Positions 1 to 11,667 of a stretch of 64,000 nucleotides of DNA are shown here, one piece after another. This DNA comes from Dactylonectria macrodidyma (taxonomy: Eukaryota; Ascomycota; Sordariomycetes; Hypocreales; Nectriaceae). Location: contig JAGMUV010000002.1 of NCBI GenBank assembly GCA_020744425.1, positions 930,001-994,000 on the forward strand. The letters run 5' to 3'. How positions within the stretch are numbered: position 1 is the stretch's first letter; each line of letters begins with the position of its first letter. The notes under the pieces were generated by a model that made no database searches, was not told the origin of the DNA, and saw only the letters and a list, made by a program, of their open reading frames with translations. Made by a program: the position numbers and the translations under genes.

Positions 1-3000
1 TGTTGGCTTCCCAGTGGCCGCATCTTGCCTAGGTTGGCAAAAGACGTGTCAATTGGTGGTGTAACGCAGCCGCTTTCACTAGTGCAGCACCAAAAGCACC
101 CGAAATGGTACCTCATACCTCAGCCGCGGAGCTGACATCAGTCGCACACAACGTCTAGACGTCTTGGTTGTGCAAATGGAAGCCGAGCTGGAGACATCGA
201 GAAAAAGTTGCCGGTTGGACTTGATTAACGTGTGGTCTGAGATAAAAATCCCAGGATATGTAGTTTTTTTTTCTTCTCCGCCGTCCCGCGTTTAGAACCG
301 AGACATGTCCTCATTCATGACACAAAGCTCAAAGGGGGCGGGAATGGAAACACGCGGCTTTGGTGAGGAATGCAGGTTTCAGGGGGGGAGCCAGAGAGCT
401 TCATCGCAACGTCAGGTCTTCCTCTCACACCTACTACGCAGATACGTAGACTTGACTTCTGCGAGGTAGCACTGCTCGTAGCTACTAATGTAGCGAGTCA
501 ACTCCGTTCCTGTGGCAAACTGTAGCCGCAAGAGATGCCCCCCCAGAGCAATGACTCTCGCGGCGCCAGTGATTGGCCGAGGGCGTTAGAGAGATGAGCG
601 TCCCATCCCGTTCCCTTGCCCGGCCCCTTGTGACGTGTCGTCGTATTATTCCCCTGCTAAACTGGAGGGTAAACAAATGGAGGCAATGGCAAGGAGTCCG
701 GCGCGGAACACGGACTTTAGGAACATGGACGCAAAAAGAAAAGCAGCCATGGGATGGATGGGAGGCGTTGAAGGTGCGTGGAGAACTATGGATACATGGA
801 GATGACGGGAACAAGGCAGGGGCCCCGCTAACGCCTACTGTTCATCCACTGAGGGCCCCTGGAATGGAGTCTCTTCTCCATGCACAGCCCACCTCGACGA
901 CTCAAGTAAGCGCACACGCAACGCAGCAGCTTTCTGGACAATCGTCTATTGAAATTGCTCCAGGGGTTAAAACGAATCTACAGAGTAATTAGGGAAGAAA
1001 TTGATGTGATGGCAAAGATCAACACAATGAAAAATAGATACGTATTCAATTAGGCTCACGACTAAAGTTTGGTTTAGCTCATGCCGCTAGACAGGTGCGA
1101 TGCTTGGCCGCTGGGAACCGAGATCCAAGTCATCCAGCGTGAGTACCGAGCACAAAGCAAGACAACAACAATACGAGGTCCTGGGTCTCCATGTCATGTC
1201 ACCAAAGATTCCCTTTCGCATGGAGGCCATGCCCCTTTCCTTGGGTGCAGAAGCAACCCACCCACTAGATTCATCTATTTCCTAATGCAACTGCGTCTGC
1301 CTCCTGCACGTCCAACATGACATGCTTCCCTCAACCAGAAAGCCGAGCTGCCAAGGCACGCATGTCAGCACGGCAGTCCTGATCTGTTTTCTTTCTTTTG
1401 GCGTCGCTTGTTGAGAATGGCACCCTGCTAGTTCGGCCGGACTTTTTGCTCAAACAAAATCATCCATTTCTTCCTACCGTCGTGATAAAATGAAGCGAAA
1501 ATTCACTGCCCCCTTCTCCACCGTCTGCATGGAAGAAAAAAAAAACACCGACGTGTGGCACTAGTCAGTACCAAGCTTTTTCCACCCGCGATCTCTCGTT
1601 GAGCCAACAAAAATCCCTGACAGGTTCCTTTTCACGTCAGCTTCATCTGCTGCTCTCGTGCGGGTGTGGCTTTCGGGCATGTGTAGGTCCTGCAGTCGAG
1701 ATTAGTCACCCGTAGCGTGCCATCATGCGACCCTTTCACAAGCCTCACATTGTCACAAAAGCCCATTTGTTCAATACAACCCTACCTACGTTGCAAAATT
1801 AAAGGGACGAACAAAAAGTCTCCGGGCTGTGTACCCACCTCTCTGCTGACAACAATTCCGCTTCTTGGTCGGGTTCATGATCCACGGCTGCAGAGACTGA
1901 GGCCCCAAGGATGTGACCCTCGTCTCCTCTCCCCCTTGTCCAAGACGTGAAAGATACACCCGCTTTCGGTGCAATCGCAGCCAGTTGCCCTCAGCCCTGT
2001 CAGCAGAGAGATCTTGGAAGTCTTGGAAGTTCCCGCTTCGGTCCCGTGATGCATGAGTCCAAGCCTCATGGAAGCCGCTTTTCCCGTCCGACTGCAGATG
2101 GCTATCTCCTGCAGGCATGGGCGCAGACGAACGCACGCCACTCCTTGCGCCCTTTTGACGGCCGTTTGTTTTCGCATTTGGACTTGAGAATTGACAACGC
2201 AGCACAACCAGCCACGTCCTTGGCCCCCAATCTACCAAAGATCCAGAGCTAAGTCGCCTAGCTAGAGTAATTTGGCGCCTAAAGGATCATGGCATGCCTC
2301 TTCCTTTTTCGCTTGCTCGCTCAGCTAACGCAAGGGAAGAAAAAAACTTCTCAGCCCTATCTCTCCACTCTGCGGGGCTGGACTGAATATCGGTGAGCAG
2401 TAAGCCCTTTCGAGTGCCGACAGCTCACTGTTGCTCTGCATGTCACGAACCCTCGCTTCAACTCCTAGCCTCCCATGTCGATCTGCCCAGTTTTCACGGG
2501 CCGAGATGCTGCTCGTTACTATCTCGGCATCAGTTGTCTCTATCCTGTGCCAAAACTAGCTTCTTCTGACTCGCTCGGTTCCAGCCTCACATTGTCGAGT
2601 TGGCCCCCCGACCCCAATTCCATTTCTAGTTCCAAGACCCGCCCATTGTCTGAAGCTGAAGTCCGCCTGCATCAGCAGCGTCGTGTTCATTCTGGATGAA
2701 CCCAAGGGTCCATCGACTAGCTGGCGTTCTTGCAAACTATTGAGCACTAGCTTGGCTTTTTCTTAGCCTCATTTCTTCACGCCACGACTGTTTCATCAAG
2801 ACATTTTCATAACGGCCGTGTTCTCCACTAGCCTCCCATGTATTCCTGCTGACATGTATCCATCACTGGGGTCGGCCGAATGGCTGAACAGAGAAAGCGC
2901 ACCAAAGTTCCAGTCATGGGCCAGTGTCTGAACATTCAAAAAGTGTTGTAAAATTGCTTCCGGCTATGTACGTAGTCGTGGCTTCCTGAGGGTGCGTTTC

Positions 3001-3067
3001 ACGGGCTACAGGTACCAGACAAGCCAGGAAACTCGGTCCTTCCATCCCCTTCTCTTCTGTTCAGCCT
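1..3067. other. Intergenic, no supported gene
   Basis: I see no reading frame here with a recognisable domain, a convincing start and splice structure. Several frames of 60-150 codons overlap each other on both strands and have no family features, so they look like chance. The region is pyrimidine-rich in places (1380-1640 and 2280-2480), as is common upstream of fungal genes. Regulatory DNA or a non-coding transcript cannot be excluded. Confidence 0.5.
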
Positions 3068-4768
3068 TCACCAGCTATATCGGAACTCCCGATCCTCCTT
3101 GTCCGTCAAGTCCGACTTGGGCGCTCCGTGCTTGTCCAGCACGACCTCCATCTGCACACTTCCAGGCCCGACGCTTGCCTGCTCGTCACGCTGCTTGTTG
3201 TCCCGCATGCACATGATGCGATATGCGATGACGGCTAGGAACAGCAGGCACCAGGTGACGATGGCTGTGATGACGCCTTCTCGATACCGCGGGCTGTTGG
3301 TCCAGAGCTGGGGAGAGCCGATGCAGCCGGCACAGTAGCCGATGAAGAACATGCCGTTGGTTATCGATCGCTTCGTGTTTCCCTTGACGTTTGAGGCTGA
3401 GAGGGAGAGCAGGATCGACATGGATGCCGTGATGCAAGAGGCCTACGCGTGGGGGCTCGATCAGTAACAGTCTCTCGAAAAAGCGCTGGGCTGCACGACT
3501 CACCATCCATGAGGCAACGACCAGACCCCATCCGGCGCTCACATCAAGCTTCATCAGGAACACATTGCCGATAAGGGGCGGGATGATCAGCACGAGGACA
3601 ACCAGGGTTCTCTGTCTAGGGAAGAACTGGCACAGGGCAACACCAATCCAGAGCAAGAAGATCTGGACCGCCCCAGACGGCGCCGTGTATAGCATCGTAT
3701 CCAGCTGGCTGTACCCAACGGACTTGATGACGAGCGACGCAAAGGTCAGCACGGGCGACTGCATCGTCACGAGCACGCCGAACCAGAAGATGGCCCAGGC
3801 CTTGGGGTCCAGCATTGTCTCCCGCAGCTGCTCGACCGAGAAGGACGTCTTGTCGCCACCCTCGCGATCCTTGGCCATGCGCAGCGACAGCACCTCCTTC
3901 TCTCGTGGGCTTAGGAACCAGGCGTCCTTGGGCCCCGTCGGCATGAGCACGAAGAAGGCGATGCCGGCGACGACGGTCAGCGAACCGCACACCAGGAACA
4001 GCGTGCGCCAGGGATCGAGGCCTAGCGACGTGTTCTTGCCGATGCCGTACATCAGGAGGCACCCGACGACCTGCGCGACGCCGTTCATCGTTACCCACAG
4101 CGCCGTCCGCAGCGTGTGTTCTTGCTTGCGGTACCATATGGACGTGATGGTGACAAAGGCTGGCGACACGGCACCCTCGCTGAAGCCCAGCAGGAAACGC
4201 ACCGCTGCGAAGCCTGCGTAGTTGTGCGGCGCTGCCAGACACATGCAGATGATTCCCCAGATGATACTGTTCAAGAGACGGGGTGTTAGCCGACACGTTG
4301 CTACCGTTGCATATGAGGATAGATGCTAACGTACACAGTTGCTCCGACAAACTTGGTCAGCTGCAAGCGACTCATCAAGTAGATGAAGGGGTATTCCGAG
4401 ACCAGCTGGCCGACGTAGAAGATGGAGCTGCACCAAGAGTACTGCGAGCTCGTCATCTTGAGGTCGTCCATCAATCCAAAGACGGCTGCGTAGCTGAGGC
4501 TCTGCTTGTCGAGATACTGGAGGAAGAAGGTGAAGCACATCTACACCTCGCGTTAACCAGGGAGGTTCTTCCCGTCCATCGACTATACATGAGGTAAAAA
4601 GTCTGAGGGAACACTTACGAATGGTAGAATGACCATGTCAATTTTGCGTAGAACCGCCTTCTCCTCCTCGAGAGTGTACTCCTCGCTCAGCTCGACAATC
4701 TCGCCTCGCGTCTCATGGTTGTCATTGTTCACTAAAGGCGACAGCTTGGCCTCAACGCTGTTGTCCAT
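3068..4768 (-). CDS. MFS anion permease, Dal5/allantoate-permease type
   Basis: Predicted plasma-membrane transporter of the major facilitator superfamily, anion:cation symporter (Dal5-like) family, which takes up organic anions such as allantoate, nicotinate, pantothenate or short peptides. Four exons: 4768-4619, 4540-4335, 4266-3504, 3442-3068. The spliced frame closes exactly to 497 aa, the usual size. The N-terminus is hydrophilic and acidic; after it come LPFMCFTFFLQYLDKQ, YAAVFGL and YVGQLVSEYP, the typical TM1-TM2 features of the family, then about ten more hydrophobic segments with a central cytosolic loop (around LSPREKEVLSLRM). The start ATG is the only one that precedes the conserved KIDMVILPF segment in frame. 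It is divergent from an amidohydrolase across a 559 bp shared promoter, which suggests that it imports that enzyme's substrate. The substrate itself cannot be read from the sequence. Confidence 0.9.
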
Positions 4769-5327
4769 TGTAAGTGGAGGAAATAAAAACTTGGACTCGA
4801 TCAACGTAGAGTATGTAATCCAATACACAAACAACCAACATGTCCCGCCCCAGACAGGATGCAACGCCTGGTTATATGCTGTTTCCAAGCCGGACGCCCA
4901 TTCTCGCTGGGATTCTTCCAGGGTTTGCTGTGCTCGCTCGATATGCAGCGGAACCAAACCCATGCAAAAAAAAAAAGATGGATCTGTCGATAACAGTTTG
5001 TGGGGAAGCGAACCATGCACCCGACGACCAGGGCCATCGATCCGATGGCGTGGCGTCGGCAATTTGGTCGTCCCCGCAAATGGCCTTGTTGCCGACGTCT
5101 TCTGGTCTAAGTGAGAGGACGAATGAAAATGATGGCTTGATTGAAGATTGCGGATGGGGTCTTCAACGGTTGGGCTGCAGCAGGTTTGCTGTTTGGTTGA
5201 AAAGGACGCGGCTTCATCGCCTGTACTCAATACTTGAGCCCGCATTCCAATCCATCATTGCTCAATTTGGATTACCGTACACGTCCAGTTGGCTTCATCT
5301 ATCGTCTTCCCATTTCTATACACCATC
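4769..5327. promoter_or_regulatory. Shared divergent promoter of permease and amidohydrolase
   Basis: This 559 bp stretch separates two divergent starts and has no gene of its own. It contains two HGATAR-type sites, the known core of nitrogen GATA factors such as AreA/Nit2: CGATAA at 4988-4993 and, on the minus strand, CGATAG at 5304-5299. An 11-12 base A run lies near 4966-4977. Co-regulation of the two genes, and its link to nitrogen supply, are inferences from layout; single HGATAR sites are common by chance. Confidence 0.4.
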
Positions 5328-6692
5328 ATGACGCAAATAAACGCCGTGTCGGGCTCTGATATCAAGCCCTGGCTTCGCCAAGCACCAAGAGGCTACCTCT
5401 TCATCAACGCCAACATCGTCGACGTCGAAGCAGGCACCATCATCGCCGACGCCTCTCTGGCCACCAACCATGGCAAGATCGAGTCCATCTCTTCACCAGC
5501 CCAAAACCCCTTGCCTTCAGGCTACACTGTGGTAGACTGCCAGGGCCGGTACCTGTGCCCAGGGCTCTTCGATGCCCACGTGCACCTCTGCGCGGTGCCA
5601 GGCTTCGAAGACCTCTCCAAGGCCTTTGGCAACCCCAACGACGTCTCGCTGCTGCGCCAGCCCTACGTCGCGGCCCAGATGCTGCACCGCGGCTTCACCA
5701 GCGTGCGCGACTGCGGCGGCGCCCAGCTAGCCCTGAAGGAAGCGCTCGCTGATGGCGTCTTCCCGGGGCCCCGGCTCTTCATCGCCGGCCATGCCCTCTC
5801 GCAGTCCGGCGGCCACGGCGACCTCCGCGGGCCGCACGACGACAAGAACGCCGACGACGGGCCCGGGTGCTGCGGCGGCCACCACGGAGCGCTCGGTCGG
5901 CTGTGCAACGGCGTCCCGGAATGCATGGCCGCCGTGCGCACCGAGATCCGGCGCGGCGCCGACTTCATCAAGATCATGGGCTCCGGCGGCGTGTCCTCGC
6001 CGACGGACAAGTTGGAGCATCTCCAGTTCACCCCGTCTGAGATCCAAGCCATGGTCGAGTGCGCCGACAACGCGGGCACCTTTGTCACGGCCCACGCCTA
6101 CACCTCCAAGGCCATCCGTCACTGTATCGACAACGGCGTCCGGGGCATCGAGCACGGCAACTTCGTCGACCCCCCGACGGCCAAGATCATGGCCGAAAAG
6201 GGCGTCTATCTGACCCCGACCCTCATCACATATGCCCAAATGGCCTCGGAGCAGTGGAAGGGATACCTGCCTCCGGCGTCGCAGGCCAAGAACACCCAAG
6301 TCTTCCAGGCGGGTCTCGAAGCCCTCAAAATCGCCTCAGAAGCCGGCGTGAGCATGTGCTACGGCACCGACCTCTTAGGGCCCCTGGGAGCCGCCCAGAC
6401 GCAAGAGTTCGCCCTGCGATCTCGGGCCCTGACACCCCTGCAAATCCTGCAGAGTGCCACCGTCAACCCGGCGAAGATGATGGGTTGGGAGGACGCCATC
6501 GGTCAGCTCAAGGAGGGCTTCTGCGCGGACGTGCTGGTGTTGAAGAAGAACCCCCTAGAAGATGTGACCATCTTCGATGAGCCGGAACAGTACGTCTTGG
6601 GCGTGATGAAGGATGGGCGCGTGTACAAGAGCCGGTGGAGTGGCTTGCCTGTTGACGCAGATATCCCCATCAGGCTGAACTCTGTGTTATAG
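5328..6692 (+). CDS. Metal-dependent amidohydrolase (imidazolonepropionase/prolidase-like)
   Basis: Intronless gene for a 454 aa hydrolase of the amidohydrolase superfamily, which cleaves amide bonds in small molecules at a metal centre in a TIM barrel. The ligands are visible in the expected order: the HxH pair in FDAHVHLC after beta-strand 1, a lysine in IKIMGSGG that would be the carboxylated bridge, His in VTAHAYTSKAI, His in IEHGNF and the strand-8 Asp in CYGTDLLG. The C-terminal stretch (GQLKEGFCADVLVL) returns to the small beta-sandwich domain. The start is the ATG at 5328, with good context; the frame upstream of it has no ATG. Fungal relatives are annotated as imidazolonepropionase-like, Xaa-Pro dipeptidase-like or ochratoxin-type amidases, so the substrate stays open. 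It is divergent from a Dal5-type permease and adjacent to a Zn2Cys6 regulator, which suggests a catabolic role. Confidence 0.9.
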   Translation: MTQINAVSGSDIKPWLRQAPRGYLFINANIVDVEAGTIIADASLATNHGKIESISSPAQNPLPSGYTVVDCQGRYLCPGLFDAHVHLCAVPGFEDLSKAFGNPNDVSLLRQPYVAAQMLHRGFTSVRDCGGAQLALKEALADGVFPGPRLFIAGHALSQSGGHGDLRGPHDDKNADDGPGCCGGHHGALGRLCNGVPECMAAVRTEIRRGADFIKIMGSGGVSSPTDKLEHLQFTPSEIQAMVECADNAGTFVTAHAYTSKAIRHCIDNGVRGIEHGNFVDPPTAKIMAEKGVYLTPTLITYAQMASEQWKGYLPPASQAKNTQVFQAGLEALKIASEAGVSMCYGTDLLGPLGAAQTQEFALRSRALTPLQILQSATVNPAKMMGWEDAIGQLKEGFCADVLVLKKNPLEDVTIFDEPEQYVLGVMKDGRVYKSRWSGLPVDADIPIRLNSVL

Positions 6693-7644
6693 GTTTAGAG
6701 TAAGATGGTTAGACAGATTATTGGTAATGAAAAGAATTAAGCCAGTCTGATAAGATTTTTACTGGGAACTGTCTCTGTCATGAATCCTTGGGACACTGAA
6801 GCAGTGGGTACTTCCTCTCCATTCTGATATTGGACCACCTCTATCTACTCCTCGCATGCGATCAAAGTCACTATTCTATCGCTTTGACTAGAGACTCGAC
6901 ACCTCACTACGGGCTCCAGGCTTTCGTTAATTGGTGTGAACAATTGACGGATATCTATCTCCACTCACTGGGTGGTATCATCGGCAATCTGCCACCCCTG
7001 GATATGTCGCGATATCAGCACTAATATGAGTCGCAGCGACACCAAATGAGCACTATTTCCAAGAATGATAAACAGTACCAGAGTGTAGACTTCGTCAATA
7101 ATTCCCAGCCTTAGTTAGTCTTGAAAAGTGGCACGAGGCGAGAGACATTTTGTCGTCAGATGGACATGTTGCCGACGCAGCGGGGTTCTGCGCCCCGGAA
7201 CTAGACTCTTGACTCATGTACCCCGGGATCTTTATTCTCTGGAAACTGGGGCCAATATGCGAACTGTCGAATCCGGGGTTTACTGTCAACGGCGGGACAG
7301 TAGTTCTTATTACGTAGTAAGTCCCACTGGCATGATCATGTCGGTCGAATTGCTACCATTACTGGATAACGGGTCTTCCTTTTATTTTGTCTATAGCGTT
7401 GTGTTTAGCCCGTTTTAGTGCCATTTTAAAGTACAGTTGAAGCATCTCCAGCATTCTCGCCAGAAGCCATTCTGCACATGTGACTGTGGCTTCTTGAACT
7501 ATGGATCCTCAAGCTTGACCGTTCTTGTAAGACGTCATCTTTGCTCTTTTCTCCAAAAGGTATTCTTATAAGAGCTCGAGATACATGTATGCCGGCCTTC
7601 AACTCTAACCTCCTTGAAGACGGACACTCTCGTCCTCTTACTCG
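6693..7644. other. Intergenic between convergent amidohydrolase and regulator
   Basis: The 3' ends of two convergent genes face each other here. No coding stretch with family features and no repeat is visible; it presumably holds both terminators and 3' UTRs. Confidence 0.6.
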
Positions 7645-10111
7645 TTAAAGCTGAGTCGAAAATCCAGAGAAATCAAGCACATCCAGTCCTGTCAAACCCA
7701 TCAGGAAAGTTTGCTCATCAGTATACAACACTGAAAGAAAGTCGTTGTCTGTTGCTGGGGTCTGACGGGACATGTTCGTCTCATGCGGTACGACTTGTGG
7801 TACGAGGGACACCGGTGTGAGCAGCTCCCGTCCTGTAGAATCCCAACTAGCAAGCCCAGGCACATGAGTCTGTGTTACGGGCCATGTTGGGGTTTGCTGG
7901 ATTGGTAACACAGACTCGGTTACGAGGGGATCTCCAGAGGACGGTGTCTCGTCGGTCGTTTGCCTTTGGTCCTGCCTCGCGAGCCACTCGGCCCATTGGT
8001 TGTATTCAGAGGTGAGATTGGATTCCTCCGCGATCGCGCTTCTTTCCGTGAAAGAAGACGTCTGCTTCAACTTCTCGATCGCCTCGTTCGTGATTGACTG
8101 CAGCGCTTCGACGAACCGCACACCCATCTTGGCCGTCATGTTTCCCGCAGACATGCTCCGAAGACAGTCAAGACCAAAGGCAACCCGGGCTTCGTATGCG
8201 GAATCACGTTCGAGAATGCCAGATACCAGCGTTACGATGACCGCAATACTGCATCCTTGAAAGTCGGTAAAGGAGAAGCGGGAGATGTTTCTAGTCCGCG
8301 TCAGATTTTCAAACAGCTGAAGGAGTTTCCTTCCAGCCTTGGAACAAGCCTTGGACAGTTGGTCGACGGTTTCGTCAATATGAGGCATCTCTGACGCGCG
8401 ACCAAAATGATATCGGAGCTTAGCCCTCGCAACGGTGACGAGAGAGACTTTCCCCATGGCAATCCAAGCATAGTAGTAGTTCAAGTACAGATGAAACACG
8501 GCGCGATAGCTTGAGTCTTTGGGATGGATGTTTTCGAGCTTGAACTCTTGGGGAAGTGATTTTTTCCACTCTCTTAGGTCCGCCTCGGCGCGGGCGGAGC
8601 GCGTGGGTTTTGTTGCGTCTGTTAACCAGTCTCTTCAATGCTGTCAGCAGGGGACTTCACAATGAGGTCAGAGCGCTTACCCTGGCTCTGCAACTCGATC
8701 CAATATTTTAATCAAGCGTGCGTATGCTATCTGAAGTTGGATGTTGTTGAAAGTTTGCGCGCTGTCTAATGACGCGAGTGGTGCTGGCAGCGGTACGGTG
8801 ATGATGTCGATGTTTATTGATCTTGGGCGGTTTAGTTTCACTGTCGTACACCTACGTCCGACGGTTAGAAGCGCCTTCAAGGATTGGAGTGTTGACCAAC
8901 TTCTCAAGGGAGTAGATCGACCACCAGAGCCGTCGGCGCACTTCTCTTTCGCGCTCGTTCAGAGTCTGATCATCTGTATTTTGGTGAAGGTCGAATGCCA
9001 GCGCCTTGCGCAAAGCCAGGCCCATGTAGACATATGATGATCCAATCGCGCTCGCCGGCATGAGATACACCCCCAAGACGAACGGCGCTTGTATTGAGCG
9101 CAGGCACGGGCGATCAATGATGTCTGGAATCAACGCTTTGGCCTGGCTAGAAAACACCTGTCCGGGATCTCCATCTTCAGGACGAGGACCCAGTGTTGGA
9201 CCTTCGGGTCTCTCGAGGACCGTCCATTGACTCCCAAGGGCGAAGGCTGCCATGGCGAGGCAGACGAAGCTGGAGTCGGATCTGAGATTAGAGTTTGGTT
9301 CGTTGTAGAAATGGTCAATATCGGCCAAGAACTGCGCTTGGTCAAAGTAGAAGAAGGTGTCAGTGCCATGTTTTATGACGACGGATAGCAGGAAGTCGGC
9401 CACTGGCCGCGGGGGAAATGCTTCTATCGCAGCTCGCAAGCGAGAGATTTCTGCAGGTTGAGGGATCTTGGGACGTGTAATGTGCTTCCCTTCGTCAGTT
9501 TGAGGATGGGTCAACTTAGAAAGAGGCGAGACAAACTGCTTGCATGGCCACCATGTCTTGTACTTCCGGGGCGGTTTGCGAATCCAACGAGAAAGCCTCC
9601 CGGAGACGGGAAAGGAAATGAGGCCATAGGACTCTCTCCGTCTGGTCTGAATTGACATCTTGGTGAGCATGGACACGATCGACGAGAAACATGAGAACTA
9701 ACGACTATCGATGGCGATGTTTTCTTCGGGGCTCCCGCCAACATGGGTTGGAGCTACTTGGTCTCCAACCCGGGGAGAAGATCGACCCTGTACGCCATCT
9801 TGGGGTGATTTTTCTCTGCGACGTTGTCAGAATGCAAGAATCAAGTTGCCTCGTTGTTCATAATGGCCATACCGATCAAATCTGCAAGTCAGGTTGCTCA
9901 ACGAGCATCGTTGGCACGCGCCAGCCAGCGACTCGATGCACTTGCTCTTGCGCGCCTTACAGCGATCGCATCTGCAGCGTCACATTAGCAATGCCGGCCC
10001 AGAGAATCAATCCGATGGATTATCATCTTACGCTCTCGGCGCTCTTTTGCGATTTTCGTCGGCAACGCGACGACGTCTCCGCCGGCGAAATGCAGAAGGC
10101 GAGTCCATCAT
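7645..10111 (-). CDS. Zn2Cys6 transcription factor with fungal_trans domain
   Basis: Nuclear DNA-binding regulator, assembled across short introns. Exon 1 (10111-10032) and exon 2 (9971-9873) encode an Arg-rich start and the zinc cluster: Cys28, 31, 38, 46, 49 and 56, spacing CX2CX6CX7CX2CX6C, around CDRCKARKSKC. Exon 3 begins at 9815; its splice to the next part (near 9705-9610) I could not resolve. The middle carries the fungal-specific regulatory domain: FYFDQAQF, YMGLALRKALAFDLH, RRRLWWSIYSLEK. A 49 bp intron (about 8911-8863) joins SLEK to the RPRSI/PLP segment, and a 48 bp intron (about 8677-8630) leads to the last exon. The C-terminus is Ser/Thr/Pro-rich and acidic, typical of an activation region. 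It lies next to the amidohydrolase and may be its pathway regulator; this is inferred from position only. Confidence 0.85.
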
Positions 10112-10576
10112 CAACTCACAACGGCATTATGGACAAGGCGTCGGAAGAGCAGAACCAGAGCGTCGGAAACTTGTTACGTACTCCATTATTTCCCCAGAGA
10201 TAAGCATGAGCAAGTGTGGGGAATTAGCCGAACACGCGGATAGCGGAGCTTGTTAGTGGAGGTTTCGAGTGGGTGTGTCGGCAATCTGCACATGCCATCG
10301 ATCCGACATAGAGGGTTTCTTTATATTAGCCTAGCAAAAGCATCTTGCACCTTTATTCATATATTCGTACTCCCTCCAAGATCTTGCAATGCGCCACTCA
10401 TCCCGTGATTCGACTTTTCCTTCCCGCCGTGTGACAAACGCCTGCTTGAGGAATCCTAACACTTGACAAGCAGCAAAGATGCAAAAAAGAAAACAATAAG
10501 AAAAAGTATTGGTATCATAAAATTGGCCCGTCTTTTGAGCTAAACATCCAAAATCCTCCGCAGCCCGCTCGGTATA
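10112..10576. other. Intergenic, upstream of the Zn2Cys6 gene
   Basis: This contains the promoter of the regulator (its start is at 10111) and the 3' flank of the surface-protein gene on the same strand. No other coding signal is seen. Confidence 0.6.
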
Positions 10577-11667
10577 CTACCGCATCATCGAATTCTGCAT
10601 GCTGGAATCGAGCTCGATGGGTGGTCGCTGGTCCATGAGCTCGGCGGGAGGTTGCGGCTGCTGCTGTTGGTACATGTATCCGTTGTATTGATTCGGCGCC
10701 CCCGACGGGTAATAGCCTTGCTGTTGCTGTTGCTGTTGGTACTTCAACTGTTGGTCTTGGTAATAATGTGCGATGGATGGATGCGGCGGTGACTGGTTCG
10801 CAGCTTCATATTTGCCCTTCTTGCTCCGTCGGAACAGCCAGAATACCAGGCCAGCGACGGCGGCAACTCCGGCGACGGCGGCAACCACGATGCCTCCGAT
10901 GACGCCGCCGGCGAGAGTAGTCGATTTGTCGTCGGGCGCAGACGTTGCCGACGAGGTCTGGGCTTCAGGATCCGTGGTCCTAGATGCGTCGCTCTGCGTC
11001 GAAGTCGAGGCTTGCGTGGATGTTGATGAGACCTCACTCGAGGTGGAGGACTCGCTGTTCGCCGCGGCATGGGCGACGAGTAGGTCGCTTCGGTTGATGT
11101 TGCATCGGACATACGCCTCGCTCGCGGGGACCGTCTCTTCGCATGTTGTCAACTTAGGGCAACACGCCTTTTCGGTGCCGTTTGCGAGGATCGTGCACGA
11201 GACGGAGCTGTCTTCGCCGCAGACTGACTGCTGGTCGACGTAGCATTTGTCGGTTTCGCCGCTGTTGGGCTTCAGTTAGCGACCTTTTCACGTCGACCAC
11301 GGGACACTCTCCAAGGCGACGTACTCTCCTACGCAGCACCAGCCCTTGTTAAGCCATTTCTCGCATGACGGATACGACAGCCCATCGCGAGTACCTATGT
11401 CGCCATGTGAGCCATCAAACCCACTCAAGCACAAGTGCCATGGTACGTACAGCATAGGGTAAAGTCGGGGGCGCAGTTGGAATTGTGAGCATTGTCTCCA
11501 AAGGCGTCGGAGCACTCGTCTCGCTTCGAGAGCATGCTCAGGTAGCTAAAGTCATTGACGGCGGCGTTGTAGCTGAAGCGCTTGTGGACAGGGACGTAGG
11601 CGTCTGCTGCGACCGCCGTACCCAGCAAGACGACAGCCGCAACGACCGAGCGAGTAAAGAGCAGCAT
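10577..11667 (-). CDS. Cys-rich single-pass membrane protein with Gln-rich tail
   Basis: Likely cell-surface protein, 323 aa, three exons (11667-11451, 11394-11325, 11261-10577) with exact frame closure. It starts with a signal peptide (MLLFTRSVVAAVVLLGTAVAADA). The ectodomain is cysteine-rich (FTLCC, PSCEKW, KGWCCVGE, DKCYVD, EKACCPKLTTC), followed by a Ser/Thr-rich, probably O-glycosylated linker. One transmembrane helix (GGVIGGIVVAAVAGVAAVAGLVFWLF) ends in the basic stop-transfer RRSKKGK. The cytosolic tail of about 75 residues is rich in Gln, Pro and Tyr, with two runs of four to seven Gln. The architecture resembles fungal SKG6-type/mucin-like sensors, but the ectodomain family is not one I recognise. 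An upstream in-frame GTG is not used as start, because the ATG at 11667 begins the signal peptide. Confidence 0.8.

Noticed and set aside
5289..5327. Upstream in-frame extension of the amidohydrolase
   Set aside because: The extension starts with TTG, not ATG; the ATG at 5328 has better context and precedes the conserved domain at normal distance.
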